Part shown: in pieces, positions 1-11,335 of the stretch
Layout: every line of letters starts with the position of its first letter
How positions within the stretch are numbered: the stretch's first letter is position 1
Origin: Dichotomocladium elegans
Lineage: Eukaryota > Mucoromycota > Mucoromycetes > Mucorales > Lichtheimiaceae
Reading direction: 5' to 3'
DNA length: 64,000 nucleotides
Assembly (NCBI GenBank): GCA_025716815.1
Contig: JAIXMN010000017.1
Location: 496,001 to 560,000 of the forward strand
Translations under genes and position numbers: made by a program
The notes under the pieces: generated by a model
The model's database searches: none
What the model was told of the DNA's origin: nothing
What the model saw: the letters and a program-made list of their open reading frames with translations, nothing else

Positions 1-285
1 TTTTTTTCCGTCAGGTTCCATTACTTCTTCTCACCGACTTTATCCAAACACCCAGTAACTGACCCTCCTCTTGCATTTAAATACCGTAATAAAGCTAAAG
101 GCGAGGATGGGAGCGCTAGGATCGTATTTTCGCAGCAGGATCTTATAAATTATGCGGTTGATTACAGAACTGCTAGATCGACTGCATCGGCGAGACAATC
201 AAGACTTATGCTATATAGTTGTTGGAAGAAAAGCAAAAAGAGACGACAAATACAACCATACTGCACACTTATTTTTATGCTTTAA
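1..285 (+). CDS. possible partial 3' coding exon of an unidentified gene
   Basis: Frame 1 is open from the window edge to a TAA at 283-285, about 94 codons. It reads as plausible protein, with a stretch around residues 24-60 rich in charged residues and a basic end (KKSKKRRQ). I do not recognise a family. The 5' end lies outside the window and no start can be chosen. It would be convergent with the glucosidase II beta gene, with about 45 bp between stops. An open frame of this size can arise by chance, so the call is weak. Confidence 0.3.
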   Translation, partial: FFSVRFHYFFSPTLSKHPVTDPPLAFKYRNKAKGEDGSARIVFSQQDLINYAVDYRTARSTASARQSRLMLYSCWKKSKKRRQIQPYCTLIFML

Positions 286-329
286 AAATTCAACGCTGCC
301 ATCATTCTTTATCGACAGTTCATGATTAT

Positions 330-2452
330 TCACAATTCCTCATGAGAAGGAATAAAAGGGTTGTTGTCATTTTTGACCTGGTCTTCAGGAAGAGGACAGA
401 CGGCCGGTGTCTTCATTCTGTATCGGTACTCGCACTTTTCTGGCTCAGTCACCTCAAGAATCTCGGTTTGGCCACCACACTCGAATGTAGCATGAACACT
501 ACGCTCCGGACCGTTCCAGCACTTTGTTCCATGAGAATAGAGCTGTTCATCGTGCTTCTCATTCAAGAACTTGTCAAAGCGACTGGTGTATTCGAACATG
601 AGCAACAAACATACGCATACACAACGTCAGTATGGTGGGCTTACCCCAAGTTGATCCTGGCACCATCCTTGTTGGATTTTTGATAAGCATTGCCAAAGAG
701 GCAAACTGAGTATGTGTATCTATTGGCCAGCTTAATGGATATATTCGCTCATACATTGCGAGATAAGGATGTATGATACTTACTCGCCTTCATTCTTCTC
801 AGCACAGACGTCTTTGAGCTTGAGCCATTCATGCCTTTCACCATAATCCTTTTTGAGATCTTCATTGACTGTCTCAAGCTTCCGCTCCAATGATTTGATC
901 TCATCTTCAACGCCATTATATGCGCTGCGCGCAGCGTCGAGAGCTAATCCAAATGGTATTCATACGTGAGCAACCAAAAGCACAAACTAGGTTCACATGC
1001 TCCTAACGCCGCACCTCTGCTGGTTGGGTTGCTCGTGCTTTCATCCTCCTTGGCCGTTTTCACACTCGGTGAGACCAGCTCTTTCCATTTGGATGGGATC
1101 ACATTTCCCACCTTCTCCAACAGTGTGTACACTATGGATTCTTTACCTTTAGTCGATATTTTGTCAATCCAACAGAGAGATGCCGAGAGAAGCAGTTTGT
1201 ATAAGGAATCGGTAATAAGTGTAAATGGTCCTGATGATTCAACAAAAACAAATTACCTTGTTTCTTGGCAGGTTCCAGATGGTCCTCTTGCTTGTTCTGC
1301 TCCGCCTCTTCTTCTTCTTCTTCCTCTACCTCTTCAACAAATCCGTCTATAGCGTCCTCGACAAGATCCTTGTCGATTTCGGCTTTTAGTTCTTCATAAC
1401 CCTCGAGGAAATCTTCATAGCTTGTGATTGCGGCCTTGACAGCCATATCATGATAGTTATGATTGTGATCGCGCTTTAAGTTCTGGAGGATGGTGACAAG
1501 CGAATCGATTTCGGCCTCAAGTGTTTTGATGTGCTCACTCAGCACATCAACATCGCATGGAGGGCATTTCTTTTTCTTCTTGGACGCATTCTGAAAAGTA
1601 CCTGCCTCAGCTTCAAGCACATCGATCTCCTCTATAGGTCCAGACGTAAGAGCGTGTCAAGACTGTATATATCATAGAGTGATAGATACGTACGCTGATA
1701 ACGTAATAATGCTGCCTTTTGTATGACTATTTCGTCCTCTAGCTTCGACTTCTCTTCCTGCCACTTGCTCACAGTATCGAGGCCGTCCTCGATGAGCTTG
1801 CGTTTGGCAGCCCCACCGTCGGCCAGGATCTTTTCAGTGGCAGCCTTGATCTTGGCGTAGTCATCGGCCTGCTGCTTACAAACATTTGGACAGGATATCA
1901 GCCCGCTTGTCTCGTCTGAACCATCGCAGCAAGCCTCGTCTTGAGTCCACACGCGCGTGAGTTCAAAAATGCGTAAATTCGGGTTTGCATGTCAGGAGAC
2001 ATACCGCATACACCATCATTCACAGCATATGATTTGATGTAGGCCGGAATATGGCCCTTGTTCTCACAAAAGAAGTAGCTATTAGGACAAGCCGAGGTTC
2101 CTGTCGATGTGTGTTTATATGTGAGCAAGCGTGATTCTCTCTGCTCCACCTTTTTTTTTTTTCTCCCGTCATGTCCGCTCCTATTCTGTACCTGGCTCGT
2201 CCGAACCATCAGGGCAATCACAGTAGTCATCATTAATAGCAGAATAAGGTAATATCTTGGAGTGGTCGAGACATTCCCACTGTCCATTTGTCGCCTGATA
2301 GAGATGCTGTCCTACGTGACTATCAGCTTCGGCGAGATCGTTATTTGGACGTAAAATGTCATACGATCGGGAGAAACGCCTCGGATAGACGAAGCTTGTA
2401 CAAGTGTCACAGCAGCGAGGATGCAAGGAAGCGTCTTTAAGAAAGGAGACAT
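330..2452 (-). CDS. glucosidase II beta subunit (PRKCSH/Gtb1-like)
   Basis: Regulatory beta subunit of ER glucosidase II, which trims glucose from N-glycans during glycoprotein folding. The ATG at 2450-2452 opens a hydrophobic signal peptide (MSPFLKTLPCILAAVTLVQA) followed by the family motif RGVSP. An intron then joins DRMTFY to ATNGQWECLDHSK. Next come LDL-receptor-like cysteine modules (NDDYCDCPDGSDEPG, then CCDGSDE), a long charged coiled-coil and acidic Glu-run middle (about 1130-1900), and a C-terminal MRH (mannose-6-phosphate receptor homology) domain with FECGGQTEILEV and CEYRYRMKTPAVC. The protein ends in HEEL, an HDEL-like ER retrieval signal. There are several short introns; one near 605-650 joins ARINLG to RFDKFLNE. 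All expected domains are present. The family assignment is confident; some internal exon edges are approximate. Confidence 0.93.
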
Positions 2453-3943
2453 CGCGATTCGTCACTGTAAAAAAAAAAAAAAGAATGAGGATGAGTGGGA
2501 ATGAGGGGTAGCTGGACTTTCCGGGACATTGAATTTCGACTCCGTCTCCACCGCTCTGCCGATGCCACGTCTGCATGGTTGGTGTGCAGAAGATTTGACA
2601 ACTGTTGGCAGTTAGATAAATGCCCAAACCATCCTCATCTTCATGTAGACAATAAATTATAGTCCATCCAGCCTTTGTCACAATGATCTCAACATGATAT
2701 CCTCCAGTCTCTGGCAAAGTCGACACATTCTCGACTCGGCTAACATGAGAGTACGAGTACCTGAGGCTCAGGAAAGCACCTGTGTTGCCGGAGCAATTGC
2801 AGATCCAACTTTTTAATTTTTCTCCATGTGCTTTGAATTGACCGGTACAGCAATATTATAGCCAGGCCAGACACATGGACTAGTTTCTTTGACCTTCTTG
2901 TATTCATCCACTAAATGTTGGCGTCATATGTTTCGCAAGGATAATTCTTTATCTGCAGCTGCATATAGCTCCGAGCCACCAGCATACAGATAGTTGGGTG
3001 GTTCGCGAGTAGGTCTATATTCTTCAACACAGGCGAGAAACCGTGACGGAGTTTTTCTGTCTAGGCTTTTTCATGCAGTTACTATTCTCATCATGTCGAC
3101 CCACAGCCAGTCTTCCCAGCACCCCAACTTTCTCCGCAGGAGAGGCCATTGCTCAACAACGGTAATGCACTCATAATTGAAGCAATCAATGTGTTGTTGA
3201 CGTGTTTTACAAAATGAGTCTATCTTGAGAACCAAGAGGTGGTGTATTCAATGGGAAACCTCCCCCCCATGTGCGTTGGGCTTTGTATTTTTTTTTTTCG
3301 TGCTACATGCTAATGGCATTTCAAAGTGACATTCGACATCAATCTGTTCAAGAATGACAAGCCGGAATATCCGGTCTGCGTGCCCTTGTTGTTCTCCAAA
3401 TGTGCTAATTGGAGACGACGTCTAATCAGCCAACGTGACGATGACATTCCGGCTTGTTTTCGGCAAAAAGGTTTGGCGAGGAAGGAGGAAGAGTGCCTCA
3501 ACAAAAAGAACACAGACACAATCCAAAAAAAAAGAAAGCAAAAGGAAGCAAGCACGCACACACTGTATCCAATGACTGTGCACTACTTGCTTGCACATTA
3601 GAGTGTGAAAAATACAACGCATAACACCTTAATACGTAGTGCACAGCAAGATGAAAGATGTGCGGATATAGTCTACAAGATGAATACAGCCAACTCCACT
3701 TGGGTCGGTCTCACACACAATGTGTATGGGGACTGCAGCTCTCATGTGTTTATCTGTAGGTCATCCTAAAGGCACAAAGGGAGAGAAAGAAAGGCGTACC
3801 CTGCCAGTTCTGGAAATAGAGCCCTGCTTCACCCGTCTGTCCCAGCCCTATGTAACATCGTCAAGAGAAAACAAGGTTTATCTGACTTGAATGTGCTTTA
3901 TGTGATGTGCCAAACACGAGAGACGGAGGGAGAGAGAGATACA
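2453..3943. other. intergenic stretch with a degenerate coding-like remnant
   Basis: No intact gene found. On the minus strand from about 2950 down to 2500, open blocks read like protein (for example VDEYKKVKETSPCVWPGYN, then a Cys-containing block with GGYHVEIIVTKAGWTIIYC), but they are interrupted by stops and frame changes. I do not recognise the family. It could be a decayed gene or transposon fragment. The remainder, 3060-3943, is AT-rich with homopolymer runs and no supported gene. Confidence 0.35.
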
Positions 3944-4204
3944 TCAGAAACACATTTCGCATAGCTCATCGCAACAGCAACAACAGCATTCCTCAAGAGC
4001 ACAGCAAGCCAACATGCCACCGAGACAGCCTAATACGCTATTGCCGCCTGGCCGTCGCCATGGAGGAACGGCTTGCATGTAACCTTGTTGTGGCAGCGGC
4101 TGCGGGTGGTGCGAGCGTCCTTGGTGGGGAAGTGGCGGCAGCGGCTGCCCATAGTATGCCTGTTGAGGCGGCAGTGGCTGACTGTAGTAGTCTTGTTGGT
4201 TCAT
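3944..4204 (-). CDS. CYSTM-type cysteine-rich small membrane protein
   Basis: An 86-residue single-exon protein. The start is the ATG at 4202-4204 (MNQQDYY); upstream in-frame codons read as untranslated leader. Residues 1-50 are Pro/Gln/Tyr-rich with repeats of QPLPP. The C-terminus is a short hydrophobic segment (NSVLGCLGGMLACCALEE) running into CCCCCCDELCEMCF. This Pro/Gln-rich head followed by a Cys-packed membrane tail is the hallmark of the CYSTM family, small tail-anchored stress-response proteins widespread in eukaryotes. The Cys cluster sits at the last 20 residues, as expected. The precise role here is unknown. Confidence 0.75.
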   Translation of the reverse strand: MNQQDYYSQPLPPQQAYYGQPLPPLPHQGRSHHPQPLPQQGYMQAVPPWRRPGGNSVLGCLGGMLACCALEECCCCCCDELCEMCF

Positions 4205-4383
4205 TGGATTGAGAAAGAAACGGGTCTTTGTGCATTTACTTTCCATTCCTTCTTTTATTGGAACTTCCACTACCGAGCTAAACGAAAAAAAAAACAAAGT
4301 GCACGCGTGCGAGAAAGAGAACTTTGCCGTGTTTGGATAGAAAGTAAGACCATGACGTCGCCGAGGCAAAAGATGGAAGGAGT

Positions 4384-7300
4384 CTAAGGCATGCGAGGAC
4401 GCCATGACGCAGGTGATACTGAACCTGAGGCCGCCGGTTCAATCAGAGTCCATTCTTGGTCTTCTTCTATAAAACTACTCTCGAATTGCAGCTCACTTTC
4501 CTCATCAATATCCTCATCTCTGTTGTCTCGTGCTCCTGCTGCAGCTGTCCTTTGCGCCGATACTAAGGTACGATCTCTTGCAAGTTCCATATCACGGTAC
4601 AAGCACTGAATCGCGGTACCTACGCCGTTTTCCTGCCTGATCTTTTCGCCTACAACACCGGCTGTTCGGTACATGTTCTCATCTGTTGACACTATCCGCA
4701 GTGCAGCTGACAGGCTCTCGGCCGTCAATTCTTTGATACACAGGCCGATTCCCATCTCTTGTACGCGGTCTCCCCAAAAGAACTGGTCTGCGAAGAAGGG
4801 CTTAATCACCATTGGCACACCAGCGCGGAGTCCGGCCGCTGTCGTGCCTGCACCGCCGTGATGTACCACCGCCCGCATTCTTGGAAACAGCCAGTCATGC
4901 GGTAGAGCTTGCACGCTCATAATCGTGTCGGGATAATTTTGCAGTAATGCGTCGGTGTCAGTGCTGCTATTTAATCGCGAAGACCAGCCCTTGGAAACAA
5001 TGGCCCGCACATTCGAGAGCAATACGGCATCGATAATCGTCCGTGTCAGCTCATCAGAGTCCGACACAATAATGGACCCAAATCCAATGTACACGACCGG
5101 GCGTGGATCAATGTGGGGATCGATGAACTCGAGTAGCTCTTTACTTGGCGCCCAGCCTGTCTAGGTACGTTCAGCACATCCGGTTGTGAGTGAGAAGCTT
5201 CATACGTAGTCGCATCTATACATACCTGGGGATTGTCAAGGAACCAATAGCCTGTGCAGTGGATCCAATCCATCCAATCCAAGGGACTTGGTACAATATT
5301 TGGACTGAACGAGTAGAGATAGGGTACCTTCCACGTGTCGAGTTTCTCGTAGCTTGTAGGTGGCAATCCGAGTACATCTCGTCGAAAGTTATTTGTCCGA
5401 GTGGCAATCGCCCTCCATATCGCATGGTCAAACAGGACATAGGTCATATCATTGTAAAGACGTCCTTTTGGGTGGTTCGGTGTTGCAAACGGATGAGGGA
5501 ACGACCGGGTTCTCGTCATGGGCATTGGAAACGAACGGAAGTATGGGATGCCTTTTTTTGAAAAAAAAAAAAGAGCAACGGAAAGGTAAGTTTTTGCTTC
5601 GCGGATTGCCGAAGTGGGTCAGTACTCACGCAGCTTCTCGGCCATATGAACGCCAACCATCGCACTTGGACTCTCAATTAGTACGTCCGATCCTTGACAC
5701 GCCTTCCATGTACGGTCAAGCAGCTCGTCAACCCAGCCCTTAAACTAAACGACATACTGTCAATCATTTTGCACAATGTTTGCTTTTCTCTGTACGCTTA
5801 CAATACGGAGGCCTTCCACAACAAAGTTCACACTGAAAAAATTATTTTCAACGCAAAGTCGCTGGATACAGCGATTTTCCATTAAAACCATGCAGTCGTT
5901 ATTCATCTCCCTTTCAGTTTTACCATCAATTCGCTAGGATCGCCGCCTATGGATCGGAACTCGATATTGTGTTCTTCAATCCATTCTTTGAACTCGTCAT
6001 GAGTCGCAATACGGCATGTGTGTCCCTCAGCCATGAGGCCTTTGCAAAGTGCAATATATGGTTGGACATCGCCCCGTGTACCGATAGTAATGCATGTAAA
6101 ATGGAGTGATTTGTCTGGCTTAGAATAGACAAGAGGCTCTTCTGATGTATATGACAGAACAGGTAGTCCATCTAGGTATATGTAAAAGAGGGAGGATCAT
6201 GTGAGTCTGTGTTTGACTTACGCCTCTTCCCATATGATAGACCACCTGCTGGTATTGCTGGAACCAATTGATTTTCAATATGGTCTTCCTCCAGTAACCG
6301 TGCCTCCCAGTCTTCTATGTCTCTGTGAGAAATTGGGGGGGGGGGTTTGCGGGGCGGGAAGGGCCATATTCATTGATTATGTTATGTATAAATATTCAGA
6401 GCGGCCATCATTACCTTTGTACCTGTTCTGGCGAGTATTGAGATTCAAAATACCACTTGTGTTGTAAAAAGAGCCGTGCAAAGCAGCTGTTGCGTTTTGA
6501 GATGGAGGAGAATTCAATGAACATCTGATGAATAGATAGCAAATACAAATCAGCACTTTCCTTGCGGATTTTTTTACTTTTTTTTTTTTTACCTCTTTCT
6601 TATTCTGTGTCTGGATACTGATTGCATGGAATAAATAGCCACGACTTCTGATCTTCTGTATACGTAAAATATCGCTGAATGGTATAATCATCTATCATCT
6701 TGCTATGAGATCTTCTTCTTTGTAGCTTCCTGCGATTCCTTTGTCATCACCTTTGCTTGCGTAGCAAACCCTTTTGAATTAAAGGAGACATGATTGTCTG
6801 ATATATAGAGTTTACCATAACAAGGGAGAGTCTTCATCAATGAACAGCGGTAGACTAGCGTGTGCGTTTGTCAGAGATCTATCAAAGCCCATCTCCCTAT
6901 TTTTACTGTTCTTACCTGCATGAAGTTTGTCAGATTCCGGTAGAACAAAATATTTTCGGAAGTTGGCCTGCGTCCGATCGTCGATCAGACCTTCGTTCCG
7001 AAAGGCGACGCTTTCCCGCGAATCTGTCCGTACCAGAGGAGGCGGTGATCTAGATGTCACTGGCGAACATTGCTGGTGCTTTGCAGAGGCTCCGCCATCC
7101 ACATCGCTGGTGAGTCGATGGACCGTTGCTGCACTACTGGTATTACTTCCACCACCGGTGCCAAGCAGGCCATATACCAACTTTAATCCCGACCGTCGTT
7201 TACCATTTAGCCAATCCATCACATCATCCTCTGAACTTGACGAGTCGCTGACATCCGCAGCACTTGGATCGGGACCCCGGAGCACAGGCGATGGCGTAGA

Positions 7301-8993
7301 CCTTACGGGACCTGTCGCCACAGTAGCGACAGAAGAAAGCGATTTTAAGGCAGGGATGGTGATTGGCTGAGAGCCATCGTACATGTCGGACAGTGAGTAA
7401 GTCGGGGACGCGGATCCACTCATAGAGTGGTATTCGGAATGATCATCGTCCTCTTCCGGCCTTGCCAGATGCTGCTGTTGTGACACATCCCACACTGCCT
7501 TCAACGACTTGTATGTGATGCGGGCATCGTGAAAATAGGCGAAATAATACTTTGTGATATCCACATGACAGATCTCTTGGTTAAATCTCTTGTCTTCGCT
7601 TGTACATTCACTTTTTGTCCTTACCTCATCCATAACAAAGCTGTCGTCAATCCCCACCGCCCGGATCTGCAGGAACTGTTGGAATTCAAATGCTTCGGTA
7701 AGTTCAATATCGAGAATGCTCTCAAAGGGCAGGGCAATCTTCAGCGAGTTGCCGTGGTTTTTCGACTTGAAAATGGCTTTCTGAAGGACATTCATCCTAA
7801 TGCAGCATTAATACTAGAAATCAATGTGATCCATTTTCGCATACCATTCGGTCATAGCAGCCTTAGTGTCTGCCTGTAAATGACATGTCCCATTCATAGT
7901 TACAATCTTGAATCCATATTCTCGTTTCTTGGAAGGGCGAACGGCCAAAGCGTCCTTGAGGTCTATCCGGCCCTTGGGGGAATACTTGTCGCTAGCATTT
8001 TCATGCCAGGCTAAGGTGTGATCTTTGAGCTCGAAATAGCAGCGGTTGAAGCCAGCCGCCGCTTTGCCAGAATTCCTCGCAAGTAGGTATCCGGATTTCC
8101 GATAACCATGCTATGGGAAGGCGCACATGCGACAAGATAATGTCCTGATGTTAGAAGATGTTGTGCTCTCTTCTCTCTTCTCCCCTCCTGCTCTGAATTT
8201 TCAATCATGCAGGTCACAGATCATGTGCGAAATTGTGTTTTGTTTTTACCGGACTTTGAGGTAGCGAGGCATAAAAACAAATGTGTTTTTCTGTCAGGTA
8301 GAGCATGCCTGGCACAATGGCTGAACGTACCATACAGCATGGCCATTCTATGTTATATAATGCAGCGGGTTAGAATTTTTGGCCTAGCAAGAGTTCATAT
8401 GGAAGATGAAGCTTTTACCATGATAGACGGTTTCTTTTCCAGGCAGATTGAAAATGATCTGCAACCTCTCACTGATCGTTCGCTCTTTCAAAACAGCAGC
8501 TATGCTCGTCGAGGGCTGTTCTGTCCCCATTCTTTCCATAAGGCCTCCATTTTCGTCCGGAAGCTCACCCGTGGCCTCGGCAAGCAGTTGAACTATTGCT
8601 TCAGGTTGCTGTTGTGGTTGCTGCCGGTGGGTCTCGGTGCAATCTAGCAGATCGCTTTAGATTTTTGCTTCGTCCTTGGAGGCAGAGTGGAGGGGTTCGG
8701 GCAGGATTGTGTGTGAATGAGCTAACTCCTTACTTGATCGTCTGTCAGACGAATGCAAACTACTGGTGGAGCTACAGCTGTTGTGGACATTAGTAGCAGT
8801 AGTAGCGGTAGTAGCAGCAGCTACAGCGTCGCACTCCTCCGTTTCTAGCTGAAAGGTGATCCCAGTAAAAGAGGGTTATGCCGATTAGTCTCTCCTGGCT
8901 GAGACTGACAAGATTAGGGAATGTTGTCATTACCGCCCGTGCAGCTGCGGATATAAGTTGCAAGAGATTGTGATGTGTGTTGGTCGTGTCCAT
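4384..8993 (-). CDS. sterol 3-beta-glucosyltransferase (Atg26/Ugt51 type)
   Basis: Transfers glucose from UDP-glucose to ergosterol-type membrane sterols. The architecture is GRAM, PH, GRAM, then a GT1 glycosyltransferase, as in yeast Atg26. The start is the ATG at 8991-8993 ([13 protein letters not shown]). A Ser/Thr/Gln-rich head leads into the first GRAM ([17 protein letters not shown]). A PH domain follows at about 8110-7800 (GYLLARNSG to [10 protein letters not shown]), then a second GRAM near 7795-7500. The acidic Ser-rich linker is at 7500-6840. The N-lobe of the transferase includes [18 protein letters not shown]. The C-lobe has VVYIGFGSI and the UDP-sugar donor site [17 protein letters not shown]. 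Many introns are visible, for example CATG/gtaaaa joined to GCATGCTC. The head is shorter than in yeast. Stop at 4384-4386. Confidence 0.9.
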
Positions 8994-10900
8994 CAGAAAA
9001 GAGAGAGGGGGAGAGAAAGAGTATTTCATGCACCTGAACACTTTGCCCTTTTTATACAACGATAGCGACCTAAAAAGGGCGACATGGAAAGAAGGTAAGC
9101 GTGTGCGGCCTTGTGACTGGTTGGATGATTGTCAGGTTCAGAGACTGAGAGACTGAGAGCGAGGAGGGAGGGATGACCGCCCGCCCTGTACACACATTTC
9201 TTAATTGCGGCGTAAACTCCTTATCAAATTTCATGTATCTCATTAAACATCTGCTCTACGCTATTTGAACCCGACACCCAAAAATGGATAGACCCTACCC
9301 TTGCTGCTGCGCCGAGAAACACTTTCGCAGAAGCCAGTGTCAGGATATCTTGTTGTTATAAAGAATCCGAAAACGGTGCTTATTTTGAGGCTTATATCGA
9401 TTTCGGGTGTTGTAGTTGCTGTGGGATGGATAGGCAAGGGTAAATTGCATTCGGAGGGTTGAATTGAGGAATCCCAAACAATACTTCGGATGGACCTGTT
9501 CTTTAATGCATGAAAAGTGATTTTTATTGGCTCGTACGCTTTAGGCAGTGATGAAGCATCGTTCCTGACGCGCTTTTGGGACTTGGAAAAACCTACCAAG
9601 TTTCGCAACACTACGTTAATCCCTACCACAAGATCCTAATCACATCTACAGTTCATTCTCGCATGTGGTTTTATAGTCCTTCGATATGCGTGCTCATTCG
9701 GAGCCACAAGTATATTTCCAGTCATCATGTCTGTGTTTTAAAATAGGTATCGTTGGATGCGTAACCAAGGTAACCTTTGAGGGCAGAGAGAGGTGTCCGC
9801 ATTTGGGCTACGTAGAGGGAGAATTGGTTTGACGCGGTCAGTGGCCTTCAACCAACACAATTGATTCCAAACGGTCCCATGATTGAACCAGGCTGCAGAG
9901 GGATGATAAATAAAGTTTTTATGCGTAGCCACGTTAATTCTCTTTAACCGCGCTTTGGTTAAAGCATTGCAGTCAATGCGATTAGTTCATCCTTCCCACA
10001 GTCAAATACCCCAGCATAGTCCGGATACGTTTATTATCATCCTTTTTCCCCATTCTGCAACGCAGAACTGCAGGACGGTCGATACTCTGATGTCACAGGA
10101 GAAGGGAAGGGTTCTCTGACGTGTGGTAGAATCGGTTAGGGTGCTGTAGATGCTTGGAGATAAATCGCCGGACGAAGGCGAGGTTTATAAGAGGTGCATT
10201 CCATCATGTGGCTAATGAAATGGACTAGTGACTTCAAAAAAGGAGAAAACTCCGCTACTGGATCCCATACGGAACGGGTGCATTGATTGTGAATCCAAGA
10301 TTGACACGATGTTTGCTATACCATGGGTTTCCGGTGCCGGGCCTGCTTGATAAGGGATTGGGACCGGACAAAAGGGAGAAGGGCGTCGAAGGGGCAACCT
10401 TACTCTCTCCTCTCTCCCCTCCCCCCTCTCAACTTTTCGTTATCTCACTATCTTAACAAGGCCCTTGCCCGGGAGGATCCGGGTGATATTGGATTGCAAG
10501 CAACGAAAGTGATGACACTCTGGGCACATACGGCAGCATTTTATTTACCTTATCTGTTCAAGGGAGGGAAATCATCGGGGAGGGGCGAGAGTGAAGTGAA
10601 GGATAATATTCATATTGGCGGTAATGGACCAGAGAGGAGAGAGATAAGGTACAACAGAACAAAGCTTTACCTATTTACAAATCTATATACACACAAACAA
10701 AGGAGCTAAGGAAAGACAGCAAGAAGAAGAGTTCCTTATGCTTGCTGCTGTTGGCTAATATGGCTTTTTTGGTGGAGGCAATAAAGAGGAAGAACAACGT
10801 AGGATGGGCGGGGTGGTTTTGCTGTGAATGAGCAGTTCGCCGAATTTGGAACTATCCGATCTTTGTGGTGGTGAAGGTCGTCTTGGGGTGCAAAACACAA
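8994..10900. other. intergenic region, no gene recognised
   Basis: About 1.9 kb between the sterol glucosyltransferase start and the SERTA-like gene. Open stretches on the minus strand at 9261-9629 and 9738-9932 have no recognisable motif and no convincing splice continuation. Purine-rich and pyrimidine-rich tracts near 9000-9180 fit a promoter or leader for the minus-strand glucosyltransferase. About 10640-10900 is probably the 3' untranslated region of the SERTA-like gene. I saw no tRNA. Confidence 0.5.
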
Positions 10901-11335
10901 CTAGGCCAGCCAGTGCTTGTGATAGTTTCGAAAGGTATAGTAAATTTGGTTCAAGTCATCGTTATTGACTGTTGCAGTTGCAGTTGTGGTGGCCACTACG
11001 GACCAATATGGAGATGGGTTGTCTACGAACGGGCCTCGCTCGTCTGTGCTGTATGCATGAACCTCGTTTTCTGGGGTGGTGTCCATTGGTTCGCCTTCAA
11101 GGTCATCGTCTTGCAGTTCGTCCAGGCAGGAGTTAAGCCATTGCTGCTCAAGCATGTCGTCGTCTTCCTGATCTTTGGATGATTGCTCATGGCGTAAGAG
11201 GTTGGTAATGAGGACCAACTTGCGAATGGAATGATCGACATTGGAATGGTAGAGCTCTTCCAGTTTCGAGGAAGACAGAGTACGGATATATTCTTCTGTC
11301 ATTGTTGTAGCGTACGCGTCGTTGATATTTGACAT
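10901..11335 (-). CDS. small acidic protein with SERTA-like motif
   Basis: A 144-residue single-exon frame from the ATG at 11333-11335 (MSNINDAYATTMTEEYIR). Residues 18-52 read LSSSKLEELYHSNVDHSIRK then LVLITNLLRHEQ, which resembles the SERTA motif found in small transcription-associated proteins (a Ser/His-Arg-x-Leu-Val-Leu-xx-Asn-x-Leu-Arg helix). The middle is acidic (DQEDDDMLEQQ, DELQDDDLEGE), like an activation segment, and the C-terminus is Thr-rich. The role is inferred from motif resemblance only. It could instead be an unrelated Mucoromycota-specific protein. Codon usage and the clean start and stop favour a real gene. Confidence 0.6.
   Translation of the reverse strand: MSNINDAYATTMTEEYIRTLSSSKLEELYHSNVDHSIRKLVLITNLLRHEQSSKDQEDDDMLEQQWLNSCLDELQDDDLEGEPMDTTPENEVHAYSTDERGPFVDNPSPYWSVVATTTATATVNNDDLNQIYYTFRNYHKHWLA

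Noticed and set aside
9264..9330. tRNA-like B-box (GGGTTCAAAT on the minus strand)
   Set aside because: The flanking bases do not form a T-stem, and there is no A-box or acceptor stem.
9261..9629. 122-codon minus-strand frame as a gene
   Set aside because: No recognisable domain, no splice partners, and it lies in a gene-poor, low-complexity interval.
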